DNA of 8,745 nt from Bacilli bacterium (GTDB lineage: Bacteria > Bacillota_I > Bacilli_A > ML615J-28 > CAG-698): positions 1 through 8,745 of the forward strand of contig JAQUYJ010000038.1 of the NCBI GenBank assembly GCA_028691905.1, read 5' to 3'. The position numbers and the translations under genes were made by a program. Under the pieces are notes generated by a model. It was not told where the DNA came from and did not search any database. It saw only the letters and a program-made list of their open reading frames with translations. This document shows, piece after piece, positions 1-6,187 of this stretch. Every line of letters begins with the position of its first letter. Position 1 is the stretch's first letter.

Positions 1-2
1 CT

Positions 3-434
3 GTATATGTTCTGACTTATCAGATTGAAGCGGTTACCAATGCCTATATTAAGAGAAGAATTGTTATTATAACACTTGCCTTGGGAATGGGATGTGCAAT
101 TTTGCTTCACACAATGCGGATTTTCATCCCGAACTTTCAGTTATGGCACATCCTGTTACCGGGATATATTATTGTAATGATTTTACTTCCCTTTGTTCCG
201 CGGTTGTTCGTGGGGATTGCTTTTGATTCCGGTGGTGTAGCTTCCGGTCCGATGTGTGCAACATTCATGCTCGCTTTTACCCAGGGACTGGCTTCATCAG
301 ATAACATTCTGGCTTTGGAAGATGCATTTGGGATGATTGCACTGGTCGCTTTAATTCCGATAATTGCCATACAATTATTGGGTTTAATCTATTATATCAA
401 AACCAAAAAGGAGGTTGTCCATGGAACAGTTTGA
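3..434 (+). CDS. DUF1538 family membrane transporter, C-terminal part (5' end outside window)
   Basis: The reading frame is open from base 3 with no start codon in context, so this is the last 143 residues of a longer protein. The visible part is strongly hydrophobic, with membrane segments near residues 20-38, 48-66, 84-98 and 110-132 and a short basic tail. The segment GIAFDSGGVASGP (residues 71-83) is the glycine-rich motif I associate with DUF1538 proteins. That family consists of integral membrane proteins. As I recall, the two-subunit UmpAB members from Halomonas were reported to act as Na+(Li+,K+)/H+ antiporters, so cation/proton exchange is the best guess here, but nothing in this fragment proves it. 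The 3' end overlaps the P-II-like gene by 14 bases, and the neighbour's AAGGAGG ribosome binding site lies inside this coding sequence, which indicates one operon with translational coupling. The family call is fairly secure; substrate and direction are not. Confidence 0.8.
   Translation, partial: VYVLTYQIEAVTNAYIKRRIVIITLALGMGCAILLHTMRIFIPNFQLWHILLPGYIIVMILLPFVPRLFVGIAFDSGGVASGPMCATFMLAFTQGLASSDNILALEDAFGMIALVALIPIIAIQLLGLIYYIKTKKEVVHGTV
408..414 (+). promoter_or_regulatory. Ribosome binding site deciding the start of the tandem P-II gene
   Basis: AAGGAGG lies 6 bases before the ATG at 421. An in-frame TTG at 415 directly abuts the site and cannot use it, so the ATG is the start. Confidence 0.85.
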
Positions 435-1080
435 TTGTTTTGAACTATTTTGTGTTATTGTTGAACAGAATCTGGGGGAACGGGTAATAGAACTTGCCCA
501 CCAAAAAAACATTCAGGGTGCTACAACACTTATCGGACGGGGAACAATCCGCAATAAATTCCTCCATATCTTAGGTTTGGACAGTGTAGCAAAAGATATT
601 GTATTAATGGGGGCACCCAGTAAACTGGGGACCGATGCCCTTCATCATATTTACAAAGAAATGAACATGCATAAAAAAGGAAAAGGAATTGCATTTTCCC
701 TTCCACTTGCTTCTGTTTTGGGTTCTGTCCTGTGTAAATCAACCAATATAAAAAAAAGTGAGGATAAAAAAATGAATTATCAACTGATATTTACCATTGT
801 CGATCGGGGTAATGCTGATTTGGTTATGGATGCTGCATTTAAGGCCGGTTCAACCGGGGGAACGATTATCAACGCCCGGGGATCAGGAATCCACGAAACA
901 AAAAAGATTTTCAACATTGCAATTGAACCGGAAAAAGAAATTATTATGATCCTTGCGAAAACAGATCAGGTTGAAACCATCACTTCAACCATTCGGGATC
1001 TTTTTCATATCGATGATCCCGGTAAAGGAATTATCTTTATTATGGATGTCAACCAGACATATGGCTTATATGACCAATAA
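421..1080 (+). CDS. Tandem-domain P-II-like nitrogen-regulator family protein, partner of the DUF1538 transporter
   Basis: This 219-residue protein is about twice the usual P-II length (about 110) and holds two P-II-like ferredoxin-fold domains. Domain 1 spans about residues 6-100 and ends near KGKGI (86-90). Domain 2 spans about 119-216, with GGTIINARGSG at 146-156 and PGKGI at 200-204. P-II proteins are trimeric sensors that bind nucleotides or other small ligands between subunits and act by docking on membrane transporters or enzymes. The T-loop region is not that of classical GlnB/GlnK and I see no uridylylation-type tyrosine site, so it is better called P-II-like than a nitrogen regulator. 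The 14-base overlap with the DUF1538 gene suggests that transporter is its partner, as AmtB is for GlnK; this is inference. I see no terminator after it, so transcription may continue into the HMA gene. The ligand is unknown. Confidence 0.83.
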   Translation: MEQFDCFELFCVIVEQNLGERVIELAHQKNIQGATTLIGRGTIRNKFLHILGLDSVAKDIVLMGAPSKLGTDALHHIYKEMNMHKKGKGIAFSLPLASVLGSVLCKSTNIKKSEDKKMNYQLIFTIVDRGNADLVMDAAFKAGSTGGTIINARGSGIHETKKIFNIAIEPEKEIIMILAKTDQVETITSTIRDLFHIDDPGKGIIFIMDVNQTYGLYDQ

Positions 1081-1089
1081 TCACATTTC

Positions 1090-1118
1090 TTGACAAGCCT
1101 GTTTTTATTTACTATAAT
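1090..1118 (+). promoter_or_regulatory. Perfect-consensus sigma-A promoter of the HMA gene
   Basis: TTGACA (1090-1095) and TATAAT (1113-1118) are separated by exactly 17 bases, so both hexamers and the spacing match the consensus. Transcription would start near 1125, leaving a leader of about 17 bases. I see no CopY-type TACA-N2-TGTA operator in or around it. Confidence 0.85.
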
Positions 1119-1141
1119 GGGAACGGATGGAGGTTATACAA

Positions 1142-1360
1142 ATGAAAAAAATCATTCATATCACAGGGATGAGCTGTAAACACTGCCAGATGAGGGTAAC
1201 CAATCTGCTGCAGAATTTACCGCAGGTAAAAACAGCAACTGTTTCATTGGAACTAAATACTGCAACAATTGAACTCAATTCTTTTCTTTCTGATCAGACA
1301 ATTATAGAGCAAATAGAAGCAATTGGCTATGATGTCACCAATATTATCAATGAGGAATGA
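1142..1360 (+). CDS. Small heavy-metal-associated (HMA) domain protein, CopZ-like copper chaperone
   Basis: This 72-residue protein consists of one HMA domain with no signal peptide, so it is cytosolic. GMSCKHC (residues 9-15) is the GMxCxxC metal-binding loop; Cys12 and Cys15 would bind Cu(I). The C-terminal IGYDV (61-65) is the conserved end of the domain. The family includes CopZ, which passes copper to P-type ATPases or to a repressor, and loose domains with looser metal preference. The ATG at 1142 is chosen because GGAGG (1129-1133) sits 8 bases before it. The in-frame ATG at 1127 overlaps that site and would lie about 2 bases from the predicted transcript start. No copper ATPase or copper repressor gene is in the window, so the gene symbol is left open. 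A perfect promoter and an immediate terminator make it a self-contained, strongly expressed unit. Confidence 0.88.
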   Translation: MKKIIHITGMSCKHCQMRVTNLLQNLPQVKTATVSLELNTATIELNSFLSDQTIIEQIEAIGYDVTNIINEE

Positions 1361-1383
1361 AGAAAACATCTTCATTCTTTTTT
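1355..1383 (+). terminator. Rho-independent terminator after the HMA gene
   Basis: GAATGAAGA (1355-1363) pairs perfectly with TCTTCATTC (1369-1377) across a 5-base loop, followed by six T (1378-1383). The left arm includes the TGA stop codon of the HMA gene. Confidence 0.88.
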
Positions 1384-1408
1384 GATAGCGAAGAATTGGA
1401 AATATTAA

Positions 1409-1437
1409 TTGATAAATACAAAAAATTATGGTAAAAT
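1409..1437 (+). promoter_or_regulatory. Promoter of the DUF1189-like membrane protein gene
   Basis: TTGATA (1409-1414) and TAAAAT (1432-1437) are 17 bases apart. TG at 1429-1430 one base before the -10 gives an extended -10 of the kind common in low-GC Gram-positives. The predicted start is near 1444. Confidence 0.7.
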
Positions 1438-1468
1438 AAGAAATTAGTTAGACAAGGAGTTAAATCAA

Positions 1469-2572
1469 ATGGAATTTATAAAATCTTTTATTATCCCTTC
1501 CAAAATGAAAAAATATCGATATATGAGTATTTTTATTGCTCTGGCAATTTTTATTGCATCGGTATATATTCTTATTACCCCCTATAAAATAACCATGACC
1601 AATCAAAAACAGGAATTAATTGATGGAAATGTGATGGAATTGCTCGCCTTTTATGAATTGGATCAAGCGAGTTTTGATTATAATCCAATCAAAACGAGTG
1701 GGTTTAAAATAGAAGACAACGAATTGAAAACAACCAAAGTAGATGATGGTGAATTTGATTATTACCTCATTAGCTATCAAAATGAAGCAGAGGAAGATAT
1801 CAGGGTTCATTTTGTTTTTGACCCCTATAATAATGTAAATAAAAAGGTAAGCACGATTAAAGATGACTACTATGAAGAATATGAACTGGATGATAATGCA
1901 AGCGAAGAAGATAAATTACAGGCAAGCACGATTGCAACACTGACCTATATCGCAAAAGTTACCGATAATGGCCTGGATGTTACAGGATATTTTGAAACAC
2001 TGCGCAGCAAAACAGCAGAAGAATTACAGGTGTTATTGGATGAAGTGAGTCGTTTTGATTACTTTAATATCAGTACTTCAGCAAGTGTCCGTGATTATTT
2101 AATGGTTTTTAACCCTACTTATTTGGATTATCAAATTCCGCTTTATGATTTGGAAGGGGAAGAACGTCCCATCAATCAAACTTCAGCGAGTATATTATAT
2201 TCCCAGGATGTTACCTTTGATATGACTGCTTATCAAAACATTGATGAATTTGGAAATGAAATAACAGAAATCATCATGAACATCTACATCATTACGATTC
2301 AGGGAAGATATACCATTAATGCAATTTTGATGGTCTTACTGTATCCAGCAATGATTATTTTAATTCTTTGGTTATTTTTCCGTCGTAACGGCAATTTAAA
2401 AACATTTAAAGAATATTACAATATTGCTGCCATCACATCAGTTGTTCCGACGCTCGTTTCTTTTGGGCTGTTATGGATTTTCCCGGAAATGATATCGTTA
2501 TACGGTATACTGTTATCTGTGTTTTATATATTTGTTTTGTACCGTATCAATTTAACACCGCAGGAAGTATAA
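1469..2572 (+). CDS. Membrane protein with large extracytoplasmic domain, DUF1189-like, function unknown
   Basis: This is a 367-residue protein with AAGGAG (1454-1459) 9 bases before the ATG. One membrane helix lies at about residues 20-39, preceded by a basic segment that should stay inside. An acidic soluble domain follows at about 41-280, rich in D, E, N and Y, then three helices at about 284-304, 317-338 and 341-360. The amphipathic N-terminus (FIKSFIIPSKMKKYR), the long ectodomain and the YYNIAAITSVVPT stretch near 316-328 recall DUF1189 proteins of Bacillota. I cannot confirm that by alignment, and DUF1189 itself has no established function. There are no cysteines and no visible catalytic motif. 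The gene has its own promoter. There is no terminator between it and the riboswitch 7 bases downstream, so part of the queT transcription may come from here. Confidence 0.7.
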   Translation: MEFIKSFIIPSKMKKYRYMSIFIALAIFIASVYILITPYKITMTNQKQELIDGNVMELLAFYELDQASFDYNPIKTSGFKIEDNELKTTKVDDGEFDYYLISYQNEAEEDIRVHFVFDPYNNVNKKVSTIKDDYYEEYELDDNASEEDKLQASTIATLTYIAKVTDNGLDVTGYFETLRSKTAEELQVLLDEVSRFDYFNISTSASVRDYLMVFNPTYLDYQIPLYDLEGEERPINQTSASILYSQDVTFDMTAYQNIDEFGNEITEIIMNIYIITIQGRYTINAILMVLLYPAMIILILWLFFRRNGNLKTFKEYYNIAAITSVVPTLVSFGLLWIFPEMISLYGILLSVFYIFVLYRINLTPQEV

Positions 2573-2578
2573 AAAAAA

Positions 2579-2618
2579 GGATGTTACCTTGCATAACCAT
2601 CCGCTAAAAAACAAGGAG
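2579..2618 (+). promoter_or_regulatory. preQ1 class I riboswitch controlling queT translation
   Basis: Stem P1 is GGATG (2579-2583) with CATCC (2598-2602). Inside its 14-base loop, CCTTG (2587-2591) pairs with CAAGG (2612-2616) across an A-rich tail to form the H-type pseudoknot stem P2. C2597, immediately before the 3' strand of P1, sits where the preQ1-pairing cytosine of class I lies (C17 in the B. subtilis aptamer, C15 in T. tengcongensis). The tail ends AAAACAAGG, as in the T. tengcongensis aptamer. CAAGG is also the core of the queT ribosome binding site AAGGAG (2613-2618), so folding with ligand would hide that site and shut off translation, a direct OFF switch. The downstream gene encodes a queuosine-precursor transporter, which fits. 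The loop is a little longer than in the two model aptamers. A run of A before P1 makes the region look like a minus-strand terminator, but no minus-strand gene reads into it. Confidence 0.88.
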
Positions 2619-2623
2619 CGTAT

Positions 2624-3130
2624 ATGTCAATTTTAAAAGTAGTAAAAATAGCTTTGATTGCTGCTATTTATATCACATTAACCGTTTTTCTGGCCCCGAT
2701 TTCCTATGGTGAAATCCAGTTTCGATTTGCTGAAATCTTAGTTTTGCTTTGTTTTTATCGAAAAGAGTATTGCTATTCATTAATAATCGGTTGCATGGTT
2801 GCCAATTTTTTCAGTCCGTTCGGTTATATGGATGTTTTGTTTGGAACCCTGCATACGACCATTAGTGTAATTTTGATTAGTCGTTCTAAAAAATTAGTGA
2901 TTGCTTCTCTTTATCCTACCCTTTTGATGTTTATTATTGGCTTTGAAATAGCTATTCTGTCACCGAATGCTTTCTGGCCGACTTTCTTCAGTGTGACACT
3001 GACTGCCATGCTTGGTGAATTTGTCGTCGTAAGTATTTTTGGCGTTGCTGTTTTTCACCTTTTAAATAAACATACTGCATTCAGGAAATGGATTGGAGAA
3101 GAAGAAAGGTATGAAAAAGATGAAATTTAG
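2624..3130 (+). CDS. queT: QueT-type queuosine precursor (preQ0/preQ1) transporter
   Basis: This 168-residue integral membrane protein has about five hydrophobic segments (near residues 5-27, 34-45, 50-64, 90-113 and 120-147) and a charged cytoplasmic tail. APISYGEIQFRFAE (24-37), and the segment from GCMVANFFSP to FGTL (56-75), are characteristic of the QueT/DUF988 family. These proteins are the substrate-binding components that import 7-deazaguanine precursors of the tRNA base queuosine, usually with a shared energy-coupling (ECF-type) module. The start ATG is 5 bases after AAGGAG. The preQ1-I riboswitch directly upstream independently supports the substrate. No queuosine synthesis gene and no tgt is in the window, which suits scavenging but proves nothing. 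The end of the gene overlaps the start of the peptidase gene. Confidence 0.9.
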   Translation: MSILKVVKIALIAAIYITLTVFLAPISYGEIQFRFAEILVLLCFYRKEYCYSLIIGCMVANFFSPFGYMDVLFGTLHTTISVILISRSKKLVIASLYPTLLMFIIGFEIAILSPNAFWPTFFSVTLTAMLGEFVVVSIFGVAVFHLLNKHTAFRKWIGEEERYEKDEI

Positions 3131-4814
3131 TGAGTATTGTTATACCAGACCTGATTTTAAGCAAATCAAAGAGCAGTTTGACCTGCTGACAAAACGTTTT
3201 GAAGCGAGTAAAACAGTTGCAGAACAAGTGCAGTGTATTGATGAAATCAATCGGATCCGTAATGATGTGGATACAATGTACACCCTTACATCCATTCGTA
3301 ACAGCATTGATACGACAGATGAATTTTACGAAAAAGAAAAAGACTTTTTTAATGAAGCCATGCCTGAATATGAAGGTTGGATTGTTGAAATAGGAAAGTT
3401 ATTGCTTCAATCTAAATTTAAAAAACAATTGGAAGAAAAATACGGTTCGTATCTGTTTGATAAAATAGCTGTTCAGTTAAAGACATTCCGTCCCGAAATA
3501 ATTGAAGATTTGGTGCTGGAAAACAAATTGGGAACAAAATACCGCAAATTGATGGCCAGTGCCCAAATTGATTTTGAAGGAGCAATTCGCAATTTATCGC
3601 AAATGGGTCCCTTTGCAGAATCAACTGACCGCAATATCAGAAGGAGAGCCCAACTTGCTGTTGCCGGTTTTTTAGGTGAACATGAAGCGGAAATTGATCA
3701 GATTTATGATGAATTGGTTAAAGTCCGTACAAAAATAGCCAAAACGTTAGGTTTTTCCAATTTTGTTGATTTAGGATATGCGAGACTGGGCCGAACTGAT
3801 TATCAAAGCAAGGATGTTGCCAATTACCGGAAGCAGGTTTATACTGACTTAGTTCCACTCTGTCAGAAATTAATCAAAAAACAACAGGAACGGTTGGGTT
3901 TACCGGATTTCAAATACTATGATTTAAATTTAAAATTCCTAAGTGGAAACGCGAAACCAATTGGCGATCGGGACTATTTAGTCAATGAAGCCCTCAAAAT
4001 GTATACAGAAATGTCTGCTGAAACAGCTGAATTTTTTAATTACATGGTTGAAAATGAACTGCTGGATTTGGAAGCAAAAAAAGGAAAATCAGGTGGCGGA
4101 TACTGCACTTATATTGCCAACTATCAATCCCCCTTCATTTTTTCCAATTTCAATGGAACCAGTGGTGATGTCGATGTTTTGACCCACGAAGCAGGACACG
4201 CTTTCCAAGTGTATCAATCACGTAATTTCAGTGTTCCTGAATACATGTGGCCAACCCTGGAAGCATGTGAGATTCATTCGATGAGTATGGAATTCTTTGC
4301 TTGGCCCTGGATGAAGCAATTTTTCGGGGAACAGGAAAGCAAATATAAATACAGCCATTTATCAGAAGCCCTGCTGTTTGTTCCCTATGGTGTAGCTGTG
4401 GACGAGTTCCAGCATTTTGTCTATGAAAACGATCAGGCAACACCCGACGAAAGAAAAGCAAAATGGCGTGAAATAGAAAAGAAATACTTACCCCATAAAG
4501 TATATGACGATAATCCGATTATGGAAAAGGGATGTTATTGGTTCCGTCAAAGCCATATATTCGAAGTTCCTTTCTATTACATTGATTATACATTAGCTCA
4601 AATGTGTGCTTTGCAGTATTTTATCCGAGCAAAAGAAAACAAAAAGGAAGCATGGGAAAGTTATTTGAAATTATGTCAATTGGGAGGAAGCAAACCATTC
4701 CTGGGATTGGTTGCAGCAGCTGATTTAATGAATCCGTTTGTTGATGGAACGATTGCGAAAATCACTCCCGTTATTGAAGAAGTATTAAATACGATGAATG
4801 ATAAAGAAATGTAA
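3120..4814 (+). CDS. M3 family zinc oligoendopeptidase (not the PepF subgroup)
   Basis: This is a cytosolic metallopeptidase of 564 residues that would hydrolyse internal bonds of short and medium peptides. The zinc site is HEAGH at residues 356-360 (His356 and His360 as ligands, Glu357 catalytic), with Glu384 in the EIHSMSME segment 28 residues after His356, where OEP F has its third ligand. HIFEVPFYYIDY (479-490) is the conserved C-terminal M3 segment that shapes the substrate site. The length and the opening MKFSEYCYTRPDF match the M3 group distinct from PepF (the TIGR02289 type). ATG at 3120 is chosen because it gives that family N-terminus and lies 10 bases after AAAGG (3105-3109). ATG at 3111 and TTG at 3093 are in-frame alternatives. 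The start overlaps queT by 11 bases, so translation is probably coupled to queT and to its riboswitch. There is no signal peptide. Confidence 0.93.
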   Translation: MKFSEYCYTRPDFKQIKEQFDLLTKRFEASKTVAEQVQCIDEINRIRNDVDTMYTLTSIRNSIDTTDEFYEKEKDFFNEAMPEYEGWIVEIGKLLLQSKFKKQLEEKYGSYLFDKIAVQLKTFRPEIIEDLVLENKLGTKYRKLMASAQIDFEGAIRNLSQMGPFAESTDRNIRRRAQLAVAGFLGEHEAEIDQIYDELVKVRTKIAKTLGFSNFVDLGYARLGRTDYQSKDVANYRKQVYTDLVPLCQKLIKKQQERLGLPDFKYYDLNLKFLSGNAKPIGDRDYLVNEALKMYTEMSAETAEFFNYMVENELLDLEAKKGKSGGGYCTYIANYQSPFIFSNFNGTSGDVDVLTHEAGHAFQVYQSRNFSVPEYMWPTLEACEIHSMSMEFFAWPWMKQFFGEQESKYKYSHLSEALLFVPYGVAVDEFQHFVYENDQATPDERKAKWREIEKKYLPHKVYDDNPIMEKGCYWFRQSHIFEVPFYYIDYTLAQMCALQYFIRAKENKKEAWESYLKLCQLGGSKPFLGLVAAADLMNPFVDGTIAKITPVIEEVLNTMNDKEM

Positions 4815-4841
4815 AAAAATAGGGAAAAGTTCCCTATTTTT
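4815..4841. terminator. Bidirectional terminator between the M3 peptidase and pepT genes
   Basis: A 12-base-pair stem, AAAAATAGGGAA (4815-4826) with TTCCCTATTTTT (4830-4841), closes on a 3-base loop. Its A and T flanks give a T-run in both directions, so it serves both converging genes. The TAG stop of pepT (4836-4834) lies inside the right arm. Confidence 0.87.
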
Positions 4842-6060
4842 CTTTGCTTAATTCTTCCACAATATGAAGGAGGATATTAGCTGCCTTTTCCATTCCTTCT
4901 TTTGTGATGTATTCATATTTTCCATGGAAATTATGACCTCCCGTTCCGAGATTCGGACAGATTAAACCATCAAAAGTCAGGCGGGCACCATCCGTACCAC
5001 CTCGAATTGGCTTTATAATCGGAAGCAGATTTTCTTTTCGGATTGCCGTTTTTGCCAGTTCAATAATATCCATTCGCTTTTCAACCAGACTTGCCATATT
5101 GTAATAACTGTCAGTAATAAAGAGCTGACATGTCCCGGCTCCGTATTTCTCATTAAGGAATGTAACAATGCTGTTTAACAGGGTTTTCTGTTTATTGAAT
5201 GCCACCATATCGTGATGACGAATGATATAATGCATCTTAGCGTTCTCGACTGTACCCTGCAATTCATTCAGATGGTAAAAACCTTCATAATTTTCCGTGA
5301 ACATTGGATTTTCGAAGACGGGAAGCATTTGCTGCAATTCCTGAGCTATTAAAAGGGCATGCTTCATTTTTCCTTTTGCTGAACCGGGGTGAATATTGTT
5401 GCCATGAATGTGAATATGGGCACTTGCTGCATTAAAGTTTTCAAAATTAAAGGATCCTTCCTCCTCCCCGTCAACAGTAAAAGCAAAATCAGCTCCGAAT
5501 GCCGGAATATCAAAGAAATCACTGCCCTGTCCTATTTCTTCATCGGGTGTAAATGCTATTTGTACTTTTCCGTGTTCGATGGTCGGATTTTTCATTAATG
5601 TTTCAGCCAGTGCCATGATTTCAGCAATTCCTGCTTTATTGTCCGCACCAAGAAGGGTAGTACCATCGGTTACAAGTAAGGTTTGATTTTGGCGGTTTTT
5701 TAAATGAGGGAAATCAGAAACTTTTAAAATAATATTTTCCTTTTCATTCAAAAGAATATCCTGACCATCGTAGGATGGAATAATCCGGGGATGAACATCT
5801 TTTCCACTCATATCAGGTGAGGTGTCCAAATGGGCTATAAAACCAACGGTTGGAACTTTTCTGTTTGTATTGCCTGGAACAGTAGCATAAACATACCCTT
5901 CTTTAGTCTGTCTGATGTTCTCACAGCCAAGTGTCTGTAGTTCTTCTACCAAAAGTTGTCCCAATATCAGTTGACCTGGAGAAGAAGGATGGGTCGCACT
6001 TGTGGGATTGGATGCTGTATCAATAGCGATATATCGTAAAAATCGATTGAAACAATTCAT
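4834..6060 (-). CDS. pepT: Tripeptide aminopeptidase, peptidase T (M20B)
   Basis: This 408-residue cytosolic di-zinc aminopeptidase removes the N-terminal residue from tripeptides; the length is normal for PepT. All active-site residues are present: His77 and Asp79 in AHLDTSPD, bridging Asp140 in GADNKAG, general base Glu174 and ligand Glu175 in TPDEEIGQG, Asp197 in TVDGE, and His379 in GGHNFHG. IRGGTDGAR (352-360) is the conserved substrate-carboxylate segment, and residues about 210-315 form the dimerisation lid. On the minus strand AGAAAGGA (6077-6070) precedes the ATG by 9 bases. The gene converges on the M3 peptidase, and together they form two successive steps of intracellular peptide breakdown. 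It appears to be transcribed alone, from the promoter at 6087-6092 to the shared terminator. I see nothing unusual in it, and the assignment is secure. Confidence 0.96.
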   Translation of the reverse strand: MNCFNRFLRYIAIDTASNPTSATHPSSPGQLILGQLLVEELQTLGCENIRQTKEGYVYATVPGNTNRKVPTVGFIAHLDTSPDMSGKDVHPRIIPSYDGQDILLNEKENIILKVSDFPHLKNRQNQTLLVTDGTTLLGADNKAGIAEIMALAETLMKNPTIEHGKVQIAFTPDEEIGQGSDFFDIPAFGADFAFTVDGEEEGSFNFENFNAASAHIHIHGNNIHPGSAKGKMKHALLIAQELQQMLPVFENPMFTENYEGFYHLNELQGTVENAKMHYIIRHHDMVAFNKQKTLLNSIVTFLNEKYGAGTCQLFITDSYYNMASLVEKRMDIIELAKTAIRKENLLPIIKPIRGGTDGARLTFDGLICPNLGTGGHNFHGKYEYITKEGMEKAANILLHIVEELSKEK

Positions 6061-6086
6061 ACTTATCAGTCCTTTCTAATGGATTT

Positions 6087-6115
6087 ATTATATCATAAAA
6101 AATAAATATTTAAAC
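6087..6115 (-). promoter_or_regulatory. pepT promoter, extended -10 type
   Basis: On the minus strand TATAAT (6092-6087) is preceded by TGA, giving an extended -10. The -35 seventeen bases upstream (GTTTAA, 6115-6110) is weak, so the extended -10 probably carries recognition. Confidence 0.65.
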
Positions 6116-6123
6116 ATAAAGGC

Positions 6124-6152
6124 TGGACTTTTTTTATTTGGGATGGTATAAT
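6124..6152 (+). promoter_or_regulatory. Promoter of the NahK-like kinase gene
   Basis: TATAAT (6147-6152) has TGG just before it (extended -10) and a 4/6 match, TGGACT (6124-6129), at 17-base spacing. Transcription would start near 6159. It is back-to-back with the pepT promoter: the two -10 boxes are 54 bases apart and only 8 bases separate the predicted -35 boxes. Confidence 0.78.
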
Positions 6153-6187
6153 ATTTTTGACTAATCTAAGTAGGGGGAAACTATCTT

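Noticed and set aside
415..420. TTG start for the tandem P-II gene
   Set aside because: It directly abuts the AAGGAGG site with no spacer; the ATG at 421 has ideal spacing.
1127..1141. Upstream ATG for the HMA protein
   Set aside because: It overlaps the ribosome binding site GGAGG and lies about 2 bases from the predicted transcript start.
1081..1141. CopY-type operator at the HMA promoter
   Set aside because: No TACA-N2-TGTA palindrome is present.
2571..2602. Hairpin with a T-run on the minus strand, like a minus-strand terminator
   Set aside because: No minus-strand gene reads into it. The sequence is better explained as P1 of the preQ1 riboswitch, with P2, the A-rich tail and a queuosine transporter gene all in the right places.
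3093..3119. TTG at 3093 or ATG at 3111 as the start of the M3 peptidase
   Set aside because: ATG at 3120 gives the family-like N-terminus MKFSEY and has AAAGG at usable spacing. The alternatives remain possible, especially 3111.
4228..4461. Minus-strand 77-codon open frame
   Set aside because: It is antisense to the M3 peptidase around its zinc-site Glu384 segment and has no protein-like features; a shadow frame.
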